NCBI RefSeq assembly: GCF_900115585.1
Contig: NZ_FOWZ01000001.1
Location: 372,001-436,000 of the forward strand
Length of the DNA: 64,000 bases
DNA from: Qipengyuania nanhaisediminis
GTDB lineage: Bacteria > Pseudomonadota > Alphaproteobacteria > Sphingomonadales > Sphingomonadaceae
Direction: 5' to 3'
The notes beneath the pieces are model-generated. The model worked only from the letters and a program-made list of their open reading frames with translations, made no database searches and was not told where the DNA came from. This document shows, in pieces, positions 33,355-41,823 of this stretch (its first letter is position 1; each line of letters begins with the position of its first letter). A program made the position numbers and the translations under genes.

Positions 33355-34902
33355 ATGCACCCCATCACCCATGCGCAGGCGCGCCCCGACCATCCCGCGA
33401 TCATCATGGCGGGCACCGGCGAGACGGTCACCTATGGGGAGATGGACGCCTACGCCAACCGCTTCGCCCAATTGCTACGCGCGCACGGCCTGAAACGCGG
33501 CGACCACGTCGCGATACTGATGGAAAACACCATCGATTACCTGCAGCTGGTCTGGGGTTCGCAGCGCGCAGGCACCATGATGGTGCCGATCTCGACACGC
33601 CTCACCGCACCGGAAATCTGCTACATCCTGAAGGACGCAGGCGCGAAGCTGCTGGTCACCTCGCGCTACTTCGACGAGGTAATGGATGATATCCGTGCCG
33701 ACTGTCCGGACATGGAAATCCTCGCCAAGGACGGGGAGGGCGAGGAAAATCTTGCGGCTGCGCTGGCGAAATATCCCGCCGAACCGATCGCGGACGAGGC
33801 TCCGGGCCAGTACATGCTCTATTCCAGCGGCACGACCGGCAGGCCCAAGGGTATCCGCCCCGCGCCGCCCGCCGATGACGATATCCTCGCGGTGAACCCG
33901 CTCGTCGGCCTTGCCGTGATGGGCGTCGGCTGGCCGGCGGATGGTAGCATGATCTATCTTTCGCCCGCCCCGCTCTATCACGCGGCACCGCTTGGCTGGT
34001 GCACCACAGCGCATCGCCTCGGCGCGACTATCGTGGTCATGGAAAAGTTCGACCCCGAGACCGCTCTTGAAGCGATCGAGAAATACCGCGTGACCGACAG
34101 CCAGTGGGTGCCGACCCATTTCGTGCGCATGCTCAAGCTCGATCCCGAAGTGCGCACGCGCTACGACCTCTCCACCCATGTCCGCGCGATCCATGCGGCG
34201 GCCCCGTGCCCCGTTCCGGTGAAGCGCGAAATGATCGAGTGGTGGGGCCCCATCGTCATCGAATATTACGCCGGATCGGAAGGCATCGGCATGACGCTGG
34301 TGAAGAGCGAGGACTGGCTCACGCACCCCGGCACGGTCGGCAAGCCGATCCACGGGCAGCTGCATGTCTGCGGTCCCGATGGCGAGGAAGTGCCCGCAGG
34401 GACCGACGGCCTGCTCTATTTCGAAAACGAGAACATTCCGACCTATCACAACGATCCGGAAAAGACCGCCGACGCCATGCATCCGAAGGGGTGGATGACA
34501 TTGGGCGATATCGGCCATGTGGACGAGGACGGATTCCTCTTCCTGACCGACCGCAAGAGCCACATGATCATTTCCGGCGGCGTCAACATCTACCCGCAAG
34601 AGATCGAGAACCTGCTCGTCACGCATGACAAGGTCATGGACGCCGCCGTGATCGGTGCGCCCTGCCCCGATTTCGGCGAGAAGGTCGTTGCCGTTGTCCA
34701 GCCAATCGACATGGGCGAGGCTGGCGAAACGCTGGAAGCCGAACTGCGCGATTTTCTCGCCCCGCAGCTAGCCAAGATCAAGATGCCCAAGCTGTTCGAC
34801 TTCCGCGAGCAATTGCCGCGCGAGGCGAACGGCAAGCTCTACAAGCGCGAATTGCGCGACGAGTACGCGAAGAAGGCGGAGATAGAAGCGGAGCAGGCGT
34901 GA
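33355..34902 (+). CDS. Acyl-CoA synthetase (AMP-binding, fatty acid-CoA ligase type)
   Basis: This 515-residue ANL-family enzyme activates a carboxylic acid as acyl-AMP and then acyl-CoA. Motifs are YSSGTTGRPKGI (about residue 156), YYAGSEGIGMT and GDIGHVDEDGFLFLTDR. The C-terminal Lys is in PREANGKLYKREL. The N-terminus (MHPITHAQARPDHPAIIMA) resembles the ligases used for steroid, terpenoid or branched fatty acids. GAGGA precedes the ATG. The gene is coupled to a P450 by a TGATG overlap, so the P450 substrate or product is probably an acid handled by this ligase. The substrate is unknown. Confidence 0.92.
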   Translation: MHPITHAQARPDHPAIIMAGTGETVTYGEMDAYANRFAQLLRAHGLKRGDHVAILMENTIDYLQLVWGSQRAGTMMVPISTRLTAPEICYILKDAGAKLLVTSRYFDEVMDDIRADCPDMEILAKDGEGEENLAAALAKYPAEPIADEAPGQYMLYSSGTTGRPKGIRPAPPADDDILAVNPLVGLAVMGVGWPADGSMIYLSPAPLYHAAPLGWCTTAHRLGATIVVMEKFDPETALEAIEKYRVTDSQWVPTHFVRMLKLDPEVRTRYDLSTHVRAIHAAAPCPVPVKREMIEWWGPIVIEYYAGSEGIGMTLVKSEDWLTHPGTVGKPIHGQLHVCGPDGEEVPAGTDGLLYFENENIPTYHNDPEKTADAMHPKGWMTLGDIGHVDEDGFLFLTDRKSHMIISGGVNIYPQEIENLLVTHDKVMDAAVIGAPCPDFGEKVVAVVQPIDMGEAGETLEAELRDFLAPQLAKIKMPKLFDFREQLPREANGKLYKRELRDEYAKKAEIEAEQA

Positions 34903-36200
34903 TGGCGAGCGCAGCGAAACCCCGCCTCGATCCGCCAACCGCCTACGAGGTCATCTCTCCGGAAAGCTACGCCGGATGGGACCCGCTGCTCGACACCTTC
35001 GATCGCCTACGGGACGAAAGCCCGGTGGCCTGGGTCGAGGATCCCGAGGGCCGCCACCCGCCGTTCTGGCTGGTCAGCCGCTATGACGACGTGATGCGCG
35101 TCTCGAAGGACAATGCGACCTTCCTCAACAATCCGCAGACGGTCGTCTTCAGCCTGACCGAAGGAATCGAGTTCGCCAAGAACCTGACCGGCGGCAGCCC
35201 GCATATGGTCGCCAGCCTCGTCACCTTCGACGCGCCGATCCACATGAAATACCGCAAGCTCACGCAGGAATGGTTCATGCCCAAGAACCTGCGCACGCTG
35301 GAGGACGAGATCCGCGAGCTGGCGCAAAAGACGGTCGACCGTCTGATCGAAGCCGGGCCGGAAGCGGACTTTTGCAAGCTCGTTTCGCAGCCCTATCCGC
35401 TTCACGTGGTCATGCAGATCCTCGGCGTGCCCGAGGAAGACGAGCCGCGCATGCTGATGCTCACGCAGCAAATGTTCGGCGGACAGGACGAAGACCTCAA
35501 CCAGTCCGGCATGAAGGACCTGCCGCCCGAAGCCATCACCCAGCTGGTCGCAGGTGCGGTGAAGGATTTCGAAGCCTATTTCGCAGGCCTGACCGCCGAA
35601 AAGCGCGCCAATCCGACCGACGATGTCGCCAGCACCATTGCCAATGCCACGGTCGACGGAGAACCGCTCAACGACCGCGACATGATGGGCTATTACATCA
35701 TCGTCGCTGCCGCCGGCCACGACACGACCAGCGCCAGCACGGCAGGTGCCATGCTCGCCTTGGCGCAGGACCCGGAGCAATGGGACAAGGTGAAAGCCGA
35801 CCGCTCGCTGCTGCCCGGTATCGTGGAAGAAGCGATCCGCTGGACCAGCCCGGTGCAGCATTTCATGCGCACGGCGGCCGAGGACACCGAGCTTGGCGGC
35901 CAGCACATCGCCAAGGGCGACTGGCTGATGATCAATTACGTCGCCGCCAATCACGATCCGGCCCAGTTCGGAAACCCGCGCAAGTTCGATGCCAGCCGCA
36001 GCCCCAGCCGGCACCTCGCTTTCGGGGCCGGGGCGCACCAATGCCTCGGCCTCCACCTCGCACGGCTGGAGATGCGCATCCTGTTCGAAACCCTGCTCGA
36101 CCGGGTCGAGAGCGTGGAACTGGCCGGAGAACCGAAGCGCGCGAAGTCGACCTTCGTCGGCGGGCTCAAGACCTTGCCGCTCCGGATCGCCGCTGCCTGA
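34902..36200 (+). CDS. Cytochrome P450
   Basis: The 432-residue soluble bacterial P450 has the oxygen-activation helix AAGHDTTSAS (about residue 272), the K-helix ExxR as EEAIR and the heme-binding FGAGAHQCLG (Cys about 381). It hydroxylates an organic substrate using two electrons from a ferredoxin, which is not encoded beside it. It shares TGATG with the acyl-CoA synthetase, so both act in one pathway. The sequence style is that of families oxidising sterols, terpenoids or long-chain acids; the exact family cannot be fixed by eye. A 7-bp hairpin lies after the stop. Confidence 0.94.
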   Translation: MASAAKPRLDPPTAYEVISPESYAGWDPLLDTFDRLRDESPVAWVEDPEGRHPPFWLVSRYDDVMRVSKDNATFLNNPQTVVFSLTEGIEFAKNLTGGSPHMVASLVTFDAPIHMKYRKLTQEWFMPKNLRTLEDEIRELAQKTVDRLIEAGPEADFCKLVSQPYPLHVVMQILGVPEEDEPRMLMLTQQMFGGQDEDLNQSGMKDLPPEAITQLVAGAVKDFEAYFAGLTAEKRANPTDDVASTIANATVDGEPLNDRDMMGYYIIVAAAGHDTTSASTAGAMLALAQDPEQWDKVKADRSLLPGIVEEAIRWTSPVQHFMRTAAEDTELGGQHIAKGDWLMINYVAANHDPAQFGNPRKFDASRSPSRHLAFGAGAHQCLGLHLARLEMRILFETLLDRVESVELAGEPKRAKSTFVGGLKTLPLRIAAA

Positions 36201-36224
36201 GACGTAATGCCGACGGGTGACGAA

Positions 36225-36241
36225 GGCGACAGTGTGTCGCC
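36225..36241 (+). terminator. Hairpin after the ligase-P450 operon
   Basis: GGCGACA and TGTCGCC around a GTG loop form a perfect 7-bp stem 24 bases after the P450 stop. No T-run follows, so it may be a transcript-stabilising hairpin instead. Confidence 0.4.
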
Positions 36242-36542
36242 CGCGGCGAAAGGACATTTGTTCTTTTACTACAAGATTTTTACGGCCCAACCCGCCGGGT
36301 GACACTTTCGCTGCATTTTGTCCTTCGGCGAGCAACGGGAATGATGTCCACATAGCCGCCGATCGCCATGTAGGAAATTGCCGCTTGCGATGCCCCTGGC
36401 CGGATGCAGGAGCAGCACCTGTCGGCCGGGACCGGTCTTTCTTCGCCTGCCCCAAGACTTGGTCACCATAACATTTGCCCGGCCGAAGTCGAAAGTCCGC
36501 AAAACCAAGTCAAACCCGCGCAATTGTGGGGAAAATCGAACT

Positions 36543-36582
36543 CGGTTCATCGCATATTTCTACGGTTCACCGCACATTTCTG
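36543..36582 (+). repeat. Tandem 20-base direct repeat upstream of the yqiJ-flotillin operon
   Basis: Two adjacent copies begin CGGTTCAtCGCAtATTTCT and CGGTTCAcCGCAcATTTCT and agree at 17 of 20 positions, ending 92 bases before the first gene. Such direct repeats commonly bind a dimeric activator, but the factor is unknown. Confidence 0.6.
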
Positions 36583-36674
36583 CTAGATGAATGACATGGA
36601 TACAACAGTAGGGGGATCCACTTTCGGCTGAGGCCGGAGGCGGGACTTCCTGCGCATAAGAAAGGGGGGAATCT

Positions 36675-37313
36675 ATGACATTGCTAGAGCCGCACAACAT
36701 GCCGTTTGCGGCCGCGCTCGTCATCATGCTCATCCTCGCGATCGTCCAGTTGATCGGGGTTGCCGATTTCGGCGATGCCGACGTGGACATGGAGGTGGAT
36801 GCCGACGGGATGCCGGATGCGGGAATGCTCGACGGGCTGCTCACGCTGCTCGGCATCGGGCGCATACCGCTGACGATCTGGCTGGCACTGTTCCTCTTCC
36901 TGTTCGCAGGGATAGGCCTTTCGATCCAGGAGCTTGCCGCCAGCCTTACCGGCGGTCCGCTCTACAGCTGGCTCGCCGCGCTGATCGCCGGCGCTGCCGC
37001 ACTGCCGGTCACGGGCATCTTCGCACGGCCTTTGGGCCGGATCATGCCCAAGGATCACACTACCGCGGTGAGCACGGACAGCCTTGTCGGTCGCCGCGCC
37101 CGGATCACAGACGGCGTCGCCCGCCAGGCTTCGCCTGCGCGTGCCCGGGTCAAGGACGTGCACGGCCAGTCGCATTACGTGATGGTCGAGCCGCACGAGG
37201 CATCATCCGAACTCCACGCAGGTGACGAGGTCCTCCTCGTGCGCCGCGAGGGCAATCAATTCTATGCGACCGCGCTCGCCGAGCGTCGCCTGTCGCCAAC
37301 AAATCAACAATAA
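36675..37313 (+). CDS. YqiJ-like OB-fold membrane protein
   Basis: The 212-residue protein has three to four transmembrane helices: PFAAALVIMLILAIVQLIGV, LTIWLALFLFLFAGIGLSI and one near residue 100. A cytoplasmic C-terminal OB-like domain follows (SLVGRRARITDGVAR…HYVMVEPHE). This is the NfeD-like partner that accompanies flotillins. It lies nine bases before the flotillin gene. Such pairs organise ordered membrane microdomains; the specific function here is not known. Confidence 0.85.
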   Translation: MTLLEPHNMPFAAALVIMLILAIVQLIGVADFGDADVDMEVDADGMPDAGMLDGLLTLLGIGRIPLTIWLALFLFLFAGIGLSIQELAASLTGGPLYSWLAALIAGAAALPVTGIFARPLGRIMPKDHTTAVSTDSLVGRRARITDGVARQASPARARVKDVHGQSHYVMVEPHEASSELHAGDEVLLVRREGNQFYATALAERRLSPTNQQ

Positions 37314-37322
37314 GGAGAAGCA

Positions 37323-39083
37323 ATGGACAGTCTATTTGGAACCTCGCTGGTAATGGTCGGGGGTGCCACCCTACTCGGCATCATCATCATCACTTTCCTG
37401 CTGAAAATGTATCGCCGTGCCTCGAAGGAAATCGCCTTCGTGCGGACCGGTGTCGGCGGCGAAAAGGTCGTCATGAACGGGGGCGCACTGGTACTGCCGG
37501 TCTTCCATGAAACCATGCCGGTCAACATGAACACGCTGGTGCTTTCGGTCATTCGCCGCGATGGCGAGGCGCTGATCACGCTCGACCGCCTGCGGATCGA
37601 CGTGAAAGCGGAATTCTACGTCCGCGTGAAGCCCGATGCCGATGCGATCGCCATGGCCGCGCAGACGCTCGGCCAGCGCACGATGCAGCCGGAAATGCTG
37701 AAGGACCTCGTCGAAGGCAAGTTCGTCGACGCACTGCGCTCCGTCGCAGCCGGCATGACGATGAACGAGCTGCACGAGCAGCGTGCCGACTTCGTCCAGA
37801 AGGTGCAGCAGGTGTCGTCGAACGACCTCGCCATGAACGGCCTGGAGCTGGAATCGGTCTCGCTGACCGGTCTCGACCAGACGAGCATCGAGCACTTCAA
37901 CGCCAACAACGCTTTCGACGCCGAAGGTCTGACCAAGCTGACCGAGCAGATCGAGGCGCGCAAGAAACTGCGCAACGACATCGAGCAGGACACGCGCGTG
38001 CAGATGGAAACGAAGAACCTCGAGGCCGATGCACGCAGCTTCGAAATCGGGCGCGACAAGGAATACGCCCGCCTCCAGCAAGAGCGCGAGGTGGAAATCC
38101 GCCGCGCCGCGCAGTCCTCGGAAATCGCCCGCGAACAGGCAGAGCGCAGCCGCGAGGCCGATGCTGCCCGGATCGAAGCGAAGAAGCAGGTCGACGCGCA
38201 GCAGATCGAGGCCGACCGCCTTGTCGAAGAGGCGCGGATCGACCAGCAGCGCGCGCTCGAAATCGCCCGGCAGGAGCAGCAGATCGCGGTCCAGAACAAG
38301 AGCCGCGAGGAAAGCCAGGCCAAGGCGGAGGCCGATGAGGCCCGCGCCAAGGCAGTCGCTGCCGAAGAGCAGGTTGCCACCAGCCGTGAAAGCGAGATCG
38401 CCGAAAGGCAGAAGAAGATCGAGCTGATCGAAGCCTCGAAGCAGGCCGAGCGCGAAGCCATCCAGGTCCGCGTCGAAGCCGAGGCAGAGAAGGACGCTGC
38501 GACCAACCGCGCCGAAGCTTTGCGCCTCGAAGCGCAGGGTGAGGCCGAGGCCGAGAAGCTGCGGGCAGAAGCTGCCCGTGTGCGCTTCGAAGTCGAGGCA
38601 GCCGGTCAGAAGGCGATCAACGAAGCGGCGAACATCCTGTCGTCCGACCAGATCAGCCTGCAAACCAAGATGGCCCTGCTCAAGGTCCTGCCCGAACTGG
38701 TCAAGGAAAGCGCCAAGCCGATGGAAGCGATCGAGAGCATCAAGATCGTCCAGGTCGACGGGCTTACCAATGGCGGCGGCAAGTCGTCGGGCGGTGCAGC
38801 CGGTGTCAGCGGCGGATCGGGCAACCTCGCGACCGATGCGGTCAGCGCAGCACTTGCCTACCGTGCCCAGGCTCCGGTGCTTGACGGGCTGATGAAGGAA
38901 CTGGGCCTCGACGGCTCCAGCCTCAACAGCCTGGTAAAGGGCCCGGCCGAGCAGACCGGAGGCTTCGAAGTGGAAGACGCGCCCGAGCCGAAGAAGGAAG
39001 ACGCCCCCAAGGCGCTTCCCGCCAACGGCAAGGACGCAGGCAAGAGCAAGGACAGCGACGAAAGCCCCAAGGCCGACGCCTGA
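37323..39083 (+). CDS. yqiK: Flotillin family protein (YqiK-like)
   Basis: The 586-residue protein has an N-terminal transmembrane anchor (about residues 9-28), then an SPFH/band 7 domain (VRTGVGGEKVVMNGG…VLPVFHETMPVNMNTLVL). A long alanine/glutamate-rich coiled coil spans about residues 220-430, and a flexible acidic tail closes the protein. Flotillins oligomerise at membrane microdomains. AAGGAG lies before the ATG. It forms a two-gene operon with the OB-fold protein and ends in a strong terminator. Confidence 0.93.
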   Translation: MDSLFGTSLVMVGGATLLGIIIITFLLKMYRRASKEIAFVRTGVGGEKVVMNGGALVLPVFHETMPVNMNTLVLSVIRRDGEALITLDRLRIDVKAEFYVRVKPDADAIAMAAQTLGQRTMQPEMLKDLVEGKFVDALRSVAAGMTMNELHEQRADFVQKVQQVSSNDLAMNGLELESVSLTGLDQTSIEHFNANNAFDAEGLTKLTEQIEARKKLRNDIEQDTRVQMETKNLEADARSFEIGRDKEYARLQQEREVEIRRAAQSSEIAREQAERSREADAARIEAKKQVDAQQIEADRLVEEARIDQQRALEIARQEQQIAVQNKSREESQAKAEADEARAKAVAAEEQVATSRESEIAERQKKIELIEASKQAEREAIQVRVEAEAEKDAATNRAEALRLEAQGEAEAEKLRAEAARVRFEVEAAGQKAINEAANILSSDQISLQTKMALLKVLPELVKESAKPMEAIESIKIVQVDGLTNGGGKSSGGAAGVSGGSGNLATDAVSAALAYRAQAPVLDGLMKELGLDGSSLNSLVKGPAEQTGGFEVEDAPEPKKEDAPKALPANGKDAGKSKDSDESPKADA

Positions 39084-39105
39084 TCCGCTCTGCGACCTGA
39101 CGGGA

Positions 39106-39133
39106 AAGGGGGCGCTTCGGCGTCCCCTTTTTT
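39106..39133 (+). terminator. Intrinsic terminator after the flotillin gene
   Basis: The stem AAGGGGGCGC and GCGTCCCCTT (one G-T pair) with a stable TTCG tetraloop is followed by TTTTTT. Confidence 0.9.
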
Positions 39134-39170
39134 ATTGCGCGGGACGATCACCTCGTCCTAACCGCCGCGC

Positions 39171-40175
39171 ATGAGCACAACGCCCGAATGGATGATGCCG
39201 CCCGAATGGGCCCCGCAGGACTGGCTGTGGATCGGCTTTCCGCACGACCCGCAGGAATGGCCCGAAGTCCTGCCAAGGGCGCAGGAGCAGATCGCGGCCT
39301 TCGCCAATGCCGTGGCCGATTGCGGGCAGGAAGTCCGCCTGCTGGTGCGCGACGACGCGAACGAGGCGCGCGCACGGCAGCTGGTCGGCGCGAACGTCAC
39401 GCTGGAGCGACGTCACTACGGCGATGTCTGGCTGCGCGACACCGGGCCGCTGGTTGTCTCGAACCGCGATGGCGAGCGTGCGGCCCGCCGCTTCGGCTTC
39501 AACGGCTGGGGCGGGAAGTACCTGATGGACGGCGACCAGACCGTCGGCGCGCAGCTGGCCGCGGACGAGGGCCTGCCGCTGCAGACGGCGGACTGGATCC
39601 TCGAAGGCGGCGCGGTGGATGGCGACGGGACCGGCCTCGTCGCGACGACCGAGCAATGCCTGCTCAACCCCAATCGCAATCCGCAGCTCTCGCGCGACGA
39701 GATCGAGCAGCGTCTCGAACGCGATCTCGGCTTTACCGGCGTGCTGTGGCTCGGCGACGGGTTGATCAACGATCACACGGACGGCCATGTCGACAATCTC
39801 GCCCGCTTCGTTGCGGCCAACACGCTCGTCATCCCGCGCGCCACGGGCAGCGCAGATCCCAATGCGGAGATATATGCCGATGCGCGCCGCCGGGCGGAAG
39901 CGGCTGGCGTTTCGGTGGTCGAAATCCCCTCGCCCGGCCTCGTGACCAGCGGCGACCATGTCGAGCCGGCGAGCTACGTGAATTTCGCCATTACCAGCCA
40001 CCTCGTCGTGGTGCCCACCTTCGACAGCTCGTACGACGAGGAGGGCGTGGCGGCGATCGGCGCGCTGTTCCCGGATCGCGCGACTATCGGCCTGCCGGGC
40101 GATGCCGTGCTAGCAGGCGGCGGCGGCTTTCACTGCGCCAGCCAGCAAATGCCCTCTGCCGGATGGAAGCCTTAA
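39171..40175 (+). CDS. Agmatine deiminase family protein
   Basis: The 334-residue pentein-fold hydrolase has the catalytic elements WILEGGAVDGDG, NDHTDGHVDN and the nucleophile Cys in GGGFHCASQQ (about residue 322). The family converts agmatine to N-carbamoylputrescine in polyamine synthesis; some members use peptidyl-arginine or related guanidino substrates. The gene appears monocistronic, starting shortly after the flotillin terminator. No N-carbamoylputrescine amidase is visible nearby. Confidence 0.92.
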   Translation: MSTTPEWMMPPEWAPQDWLWIGFPHDPQEWPEVLPRAQEQIAAFANAVADCGQEVRLLVRDDANEARARQLVGANVTLERRHYGDVWLRDTGPLVVSNRDGERAARRFGFNGWGGKYLMDGDQTVGAQLAADEGLPLQTADWILEGGAVDGDGTGLVATTEQCLLNPNRNPQLSRDEIEQRLERDLGFTGVLWLGDGLINDHTDGHVDNLARFVAANTLVIPRATGSADPNAEIYADARRRAEAAGVSVVEIPSPGLVTSGDHVEPASYVNFAITSHLVVVPTFDSSYDEEGVAAIGALFPDRATIGLPGDAVLAGGGGFHCASQQMPSAGWKP

Positions 40176-40209
40176 CGCTTCGTTAGGGTTTGGCCGCGAG
40201 AATGGCGGC

Positions 40210-40338
40210 ATGGCAAAGGCTATCGCTCTCGCACGCACCCACGTCCCGGCATTCCCGCTGGCAGAGGCTGCGCGCGCGCTTATCGTGAGCGGATGCGGCT
40301 TCGCCCTGGTCCTCGCCGGACCGGCGCTACCCTTCTAA
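40210..40338 (+). CDS. Possible 42-residue small protein
   Basis: The ORF reads MAKAIALARTHVPAFPLAEA and continues into a hydrophobic C-terminal segment ending GPALPF. It overlaps the 3' end of the convergent TauE gene by 12 bases. A good ribosome-binding site is lacking. It may be chance coding; listed because it fills an otherwise empty 150-base gap. Confidence 0.25.
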   Translation: MAKAIALARTHVPAFPLAEAARALIVSGCGFALVLAGPALPF

Positions 40339-41067
40339 CAGTTTCCAGACCGCACCGGCTGCCGCGCCGCCCAGCACGAGGGCGACGCTCACCTGCCATT
40401 GCCGCGGCGTCACGCGCCCGAACGCCGCGTGGCCCATGAGATCGCCGACCAGCACCGCCGGAAAGAGCAGCAGGGCAAGCAGGACCTCGCGCATCCCGCC
40501 GACGCCGAGCGCGATGAACAAGGCAGATGATAGCGGCGTCAGCACCAGGAAAATCGCCATCATGGATGCGCGCGCCTCGCGCGGGGGCAGGCGGCCGCGC
40601 AGGTAGAACGGCGCCATGCCCGGCCCCGGCATTCCCGCGAACCCTCCGAAAAAGCCCGTGAAAAAGCCCGACAGCCCCATGGCAGGCTTGCGCGGCATGG
40701 CGATCTTGCCGAGCGGCACCACCACCAGCACGAATGCGCCAAGCGACACGAGAGCGATCAGGAGCCGCGCCCAATCCGCGCTCAGCGTGACGAGCGCCCA
40801 CAGGCCAAGCGGCATGAAGGCCAGCGCCAGCAGTGTGATCGGAATGGCCGAACGGTCGGCTTCGCGCCGGATGCGCCCGATGTCGGTCAGGCCGATCAGG
40901 AATAGCGAGATATTGCCCACTAGTACCGCTTCACGCGGAGCGATGGTCAGCGCGAGGACGGGCACGATCACGACCGACAGTCCGAACCCGGCAAGCCCGC
41001 GCACGAAACCCGCCGCCAGCGCGGTTACCAGGGCAATGCCGATCGCTTCGAGGGACAGGCCGAGCAT
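40327..41067 (-). CDS. TauE/SafE family membrane permease (copy 2)
   Basis: This 246-residue protein has about eight transmembrane helices in two repeats. The family motifs are FVRGLAGFGLSVVIVPVL and GFFTGFFGGFAGMPGPGMAPFYL. TauE/SafE proteins export or import small anions such as sulfite, sulfoacetate or other organosulfonates; the substrate here is unknown. Its ATG abuts the stop codon of the preceding paralogue without any gap. Confidence 0.92.
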   Translation of the reverse strand: MLGLSLEAIGIALVTALAAGFVRGLAGFGLSVVIVPVLALTIAPREAVLVGNISLFLIGLTDIGRIRREADRSAIPITLLALAFMPLGLWALVTLSADWARLLIALVSLGAFVLVVVPLGKIAMPRKPAMGLSGFFTGFFGGFAGMPGPGMAPFYLRGRLPPREARASMMAIFLVLTPLSSALFIALGVGGMREVLLALLLFPAVLVGDLMGHAAFGRVTPRQWQVSVALVLGGAAAGAVWKLLEG

Positions 41068-41814
41068 CTAGGAGAATGCCTTCCACAAGGCTGCAAGAGC
41101 CGCTCCGCCGAGCACGAGACCGACGCAGATGCGCCAGGTCCGATCCTCGATCCTGCCCGACGCCTTGTTGCCCAGCCAGTTGCCCGCCAGCACGGCCGGG
41201 AACAGCAGCACGGCGAACAGGAGCAGCGACCAGTCGAGCACGCCGATGGCCGCCCCGCTGATCAGGCCCGTGCTCGATGCGCAGGTGAAGATCAGCAGCA
41301 TCGATGCCTTGGCGGTCTCGCGCGGAATGTCGCGCCCGACATAATAGGGGACGACCGGCGGTCCGGGCATGCCGGCATATCCCGTCATCAGGCCGCTCAA
41401 TATGCCTACCCCGCCGGTGGTCGCCGGATGATGCTCCAGCGCACCGCGACGTGGCAGCAGGATGGCGATGAAGGCGGAAAGTGCGATGAAGGCGATGACG
41501 ACGCGCGCCAGGGCAGGCGTGGTCACGCTGAGCAGGTACAGCCCCACCGGCGTGGTCAGCGCGACAAGCGCGATTATGACCCATGCCGACTTTTCCGCAC
41601 CGCGCAGCAGGCGGCGAATCTCCGTCAGACCGATGAAGACCGAAAGAAAATTGGTCAGCAGCACGGCATCGACCGGCGACAGCGCAAGCGCCAGCACCGG
41701 TACGATGAGGATCGCCATTCCGAACCCGGTCAGCCCGCGCACGAAAGCCGAGCCGAATGCAGTCACCAGCGCGGCGGCGATCGCTACCGCAGAATAGCCG
41801 CCGAACAGGTCCAT
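41068..41814 (-). CDS. TauE/SafE family membrane permease (copy 1)
   Basis: This 248-residue paralogue of the following gene has matching motifs FVRGLTGFGMAILIVPVL and GLMTGYAGMPGPPVVPYYV. The tandem pair looks like an old duplication because the two are clearly related but far from identical. It begins nine bases after the thrS stop on the same strand, so read-through from thrS is likely. Function otherwise as for its neighbour. Confidence 0.92.
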   Translation of the reverse strand: MDLFGGYSAVAIAAALVTAFGSAFVRGLTGFGMAILIVPVLALALSPVDAVLLTNFLSVFIGLTEIRRLLRGAEKSAWVIIALVALTTPVGLYLLSVTTPALARVVIAFIALSAFIAILLPRRGALEHHPATTGGVGILSGLMTGYAGMPGPPVVPYYVGRDIPRETAKASMLLIFTCASSTGLISGAAIGVLDWSLLLFAVLLFPAVLAGNWLGNKASGRIEDRTWRICVGLVLGGAALAALWKAFS

Positions 41815-41823
41815 CGCGCGCGC

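Larger units (their letters stand above)
36201..36674. other. 474-base gene-free region before yqiJ-like gene
   Basis: No supported ORF is present; two candidate reading frames of 70-84 codons lack plausible starts or composition. The region holds the hairpin after the P450, a distant 7-bp inverted repeat (AAGGACA at 36250, TGTCCTT at 36319) and a tandem 20-base direct repeat near its right end. The right half is AT-richer than its surroundings, as expected for a promoter region. Confidence 0.5.

Noticed and set aside
36217-36590. ORFs of 70-84 codons in the gap before the yqiJ-like gene
   Set aside because: Cys/Pro/Arg-rich composition unlike local genes, no ribosome-binding site and no family resemblance.
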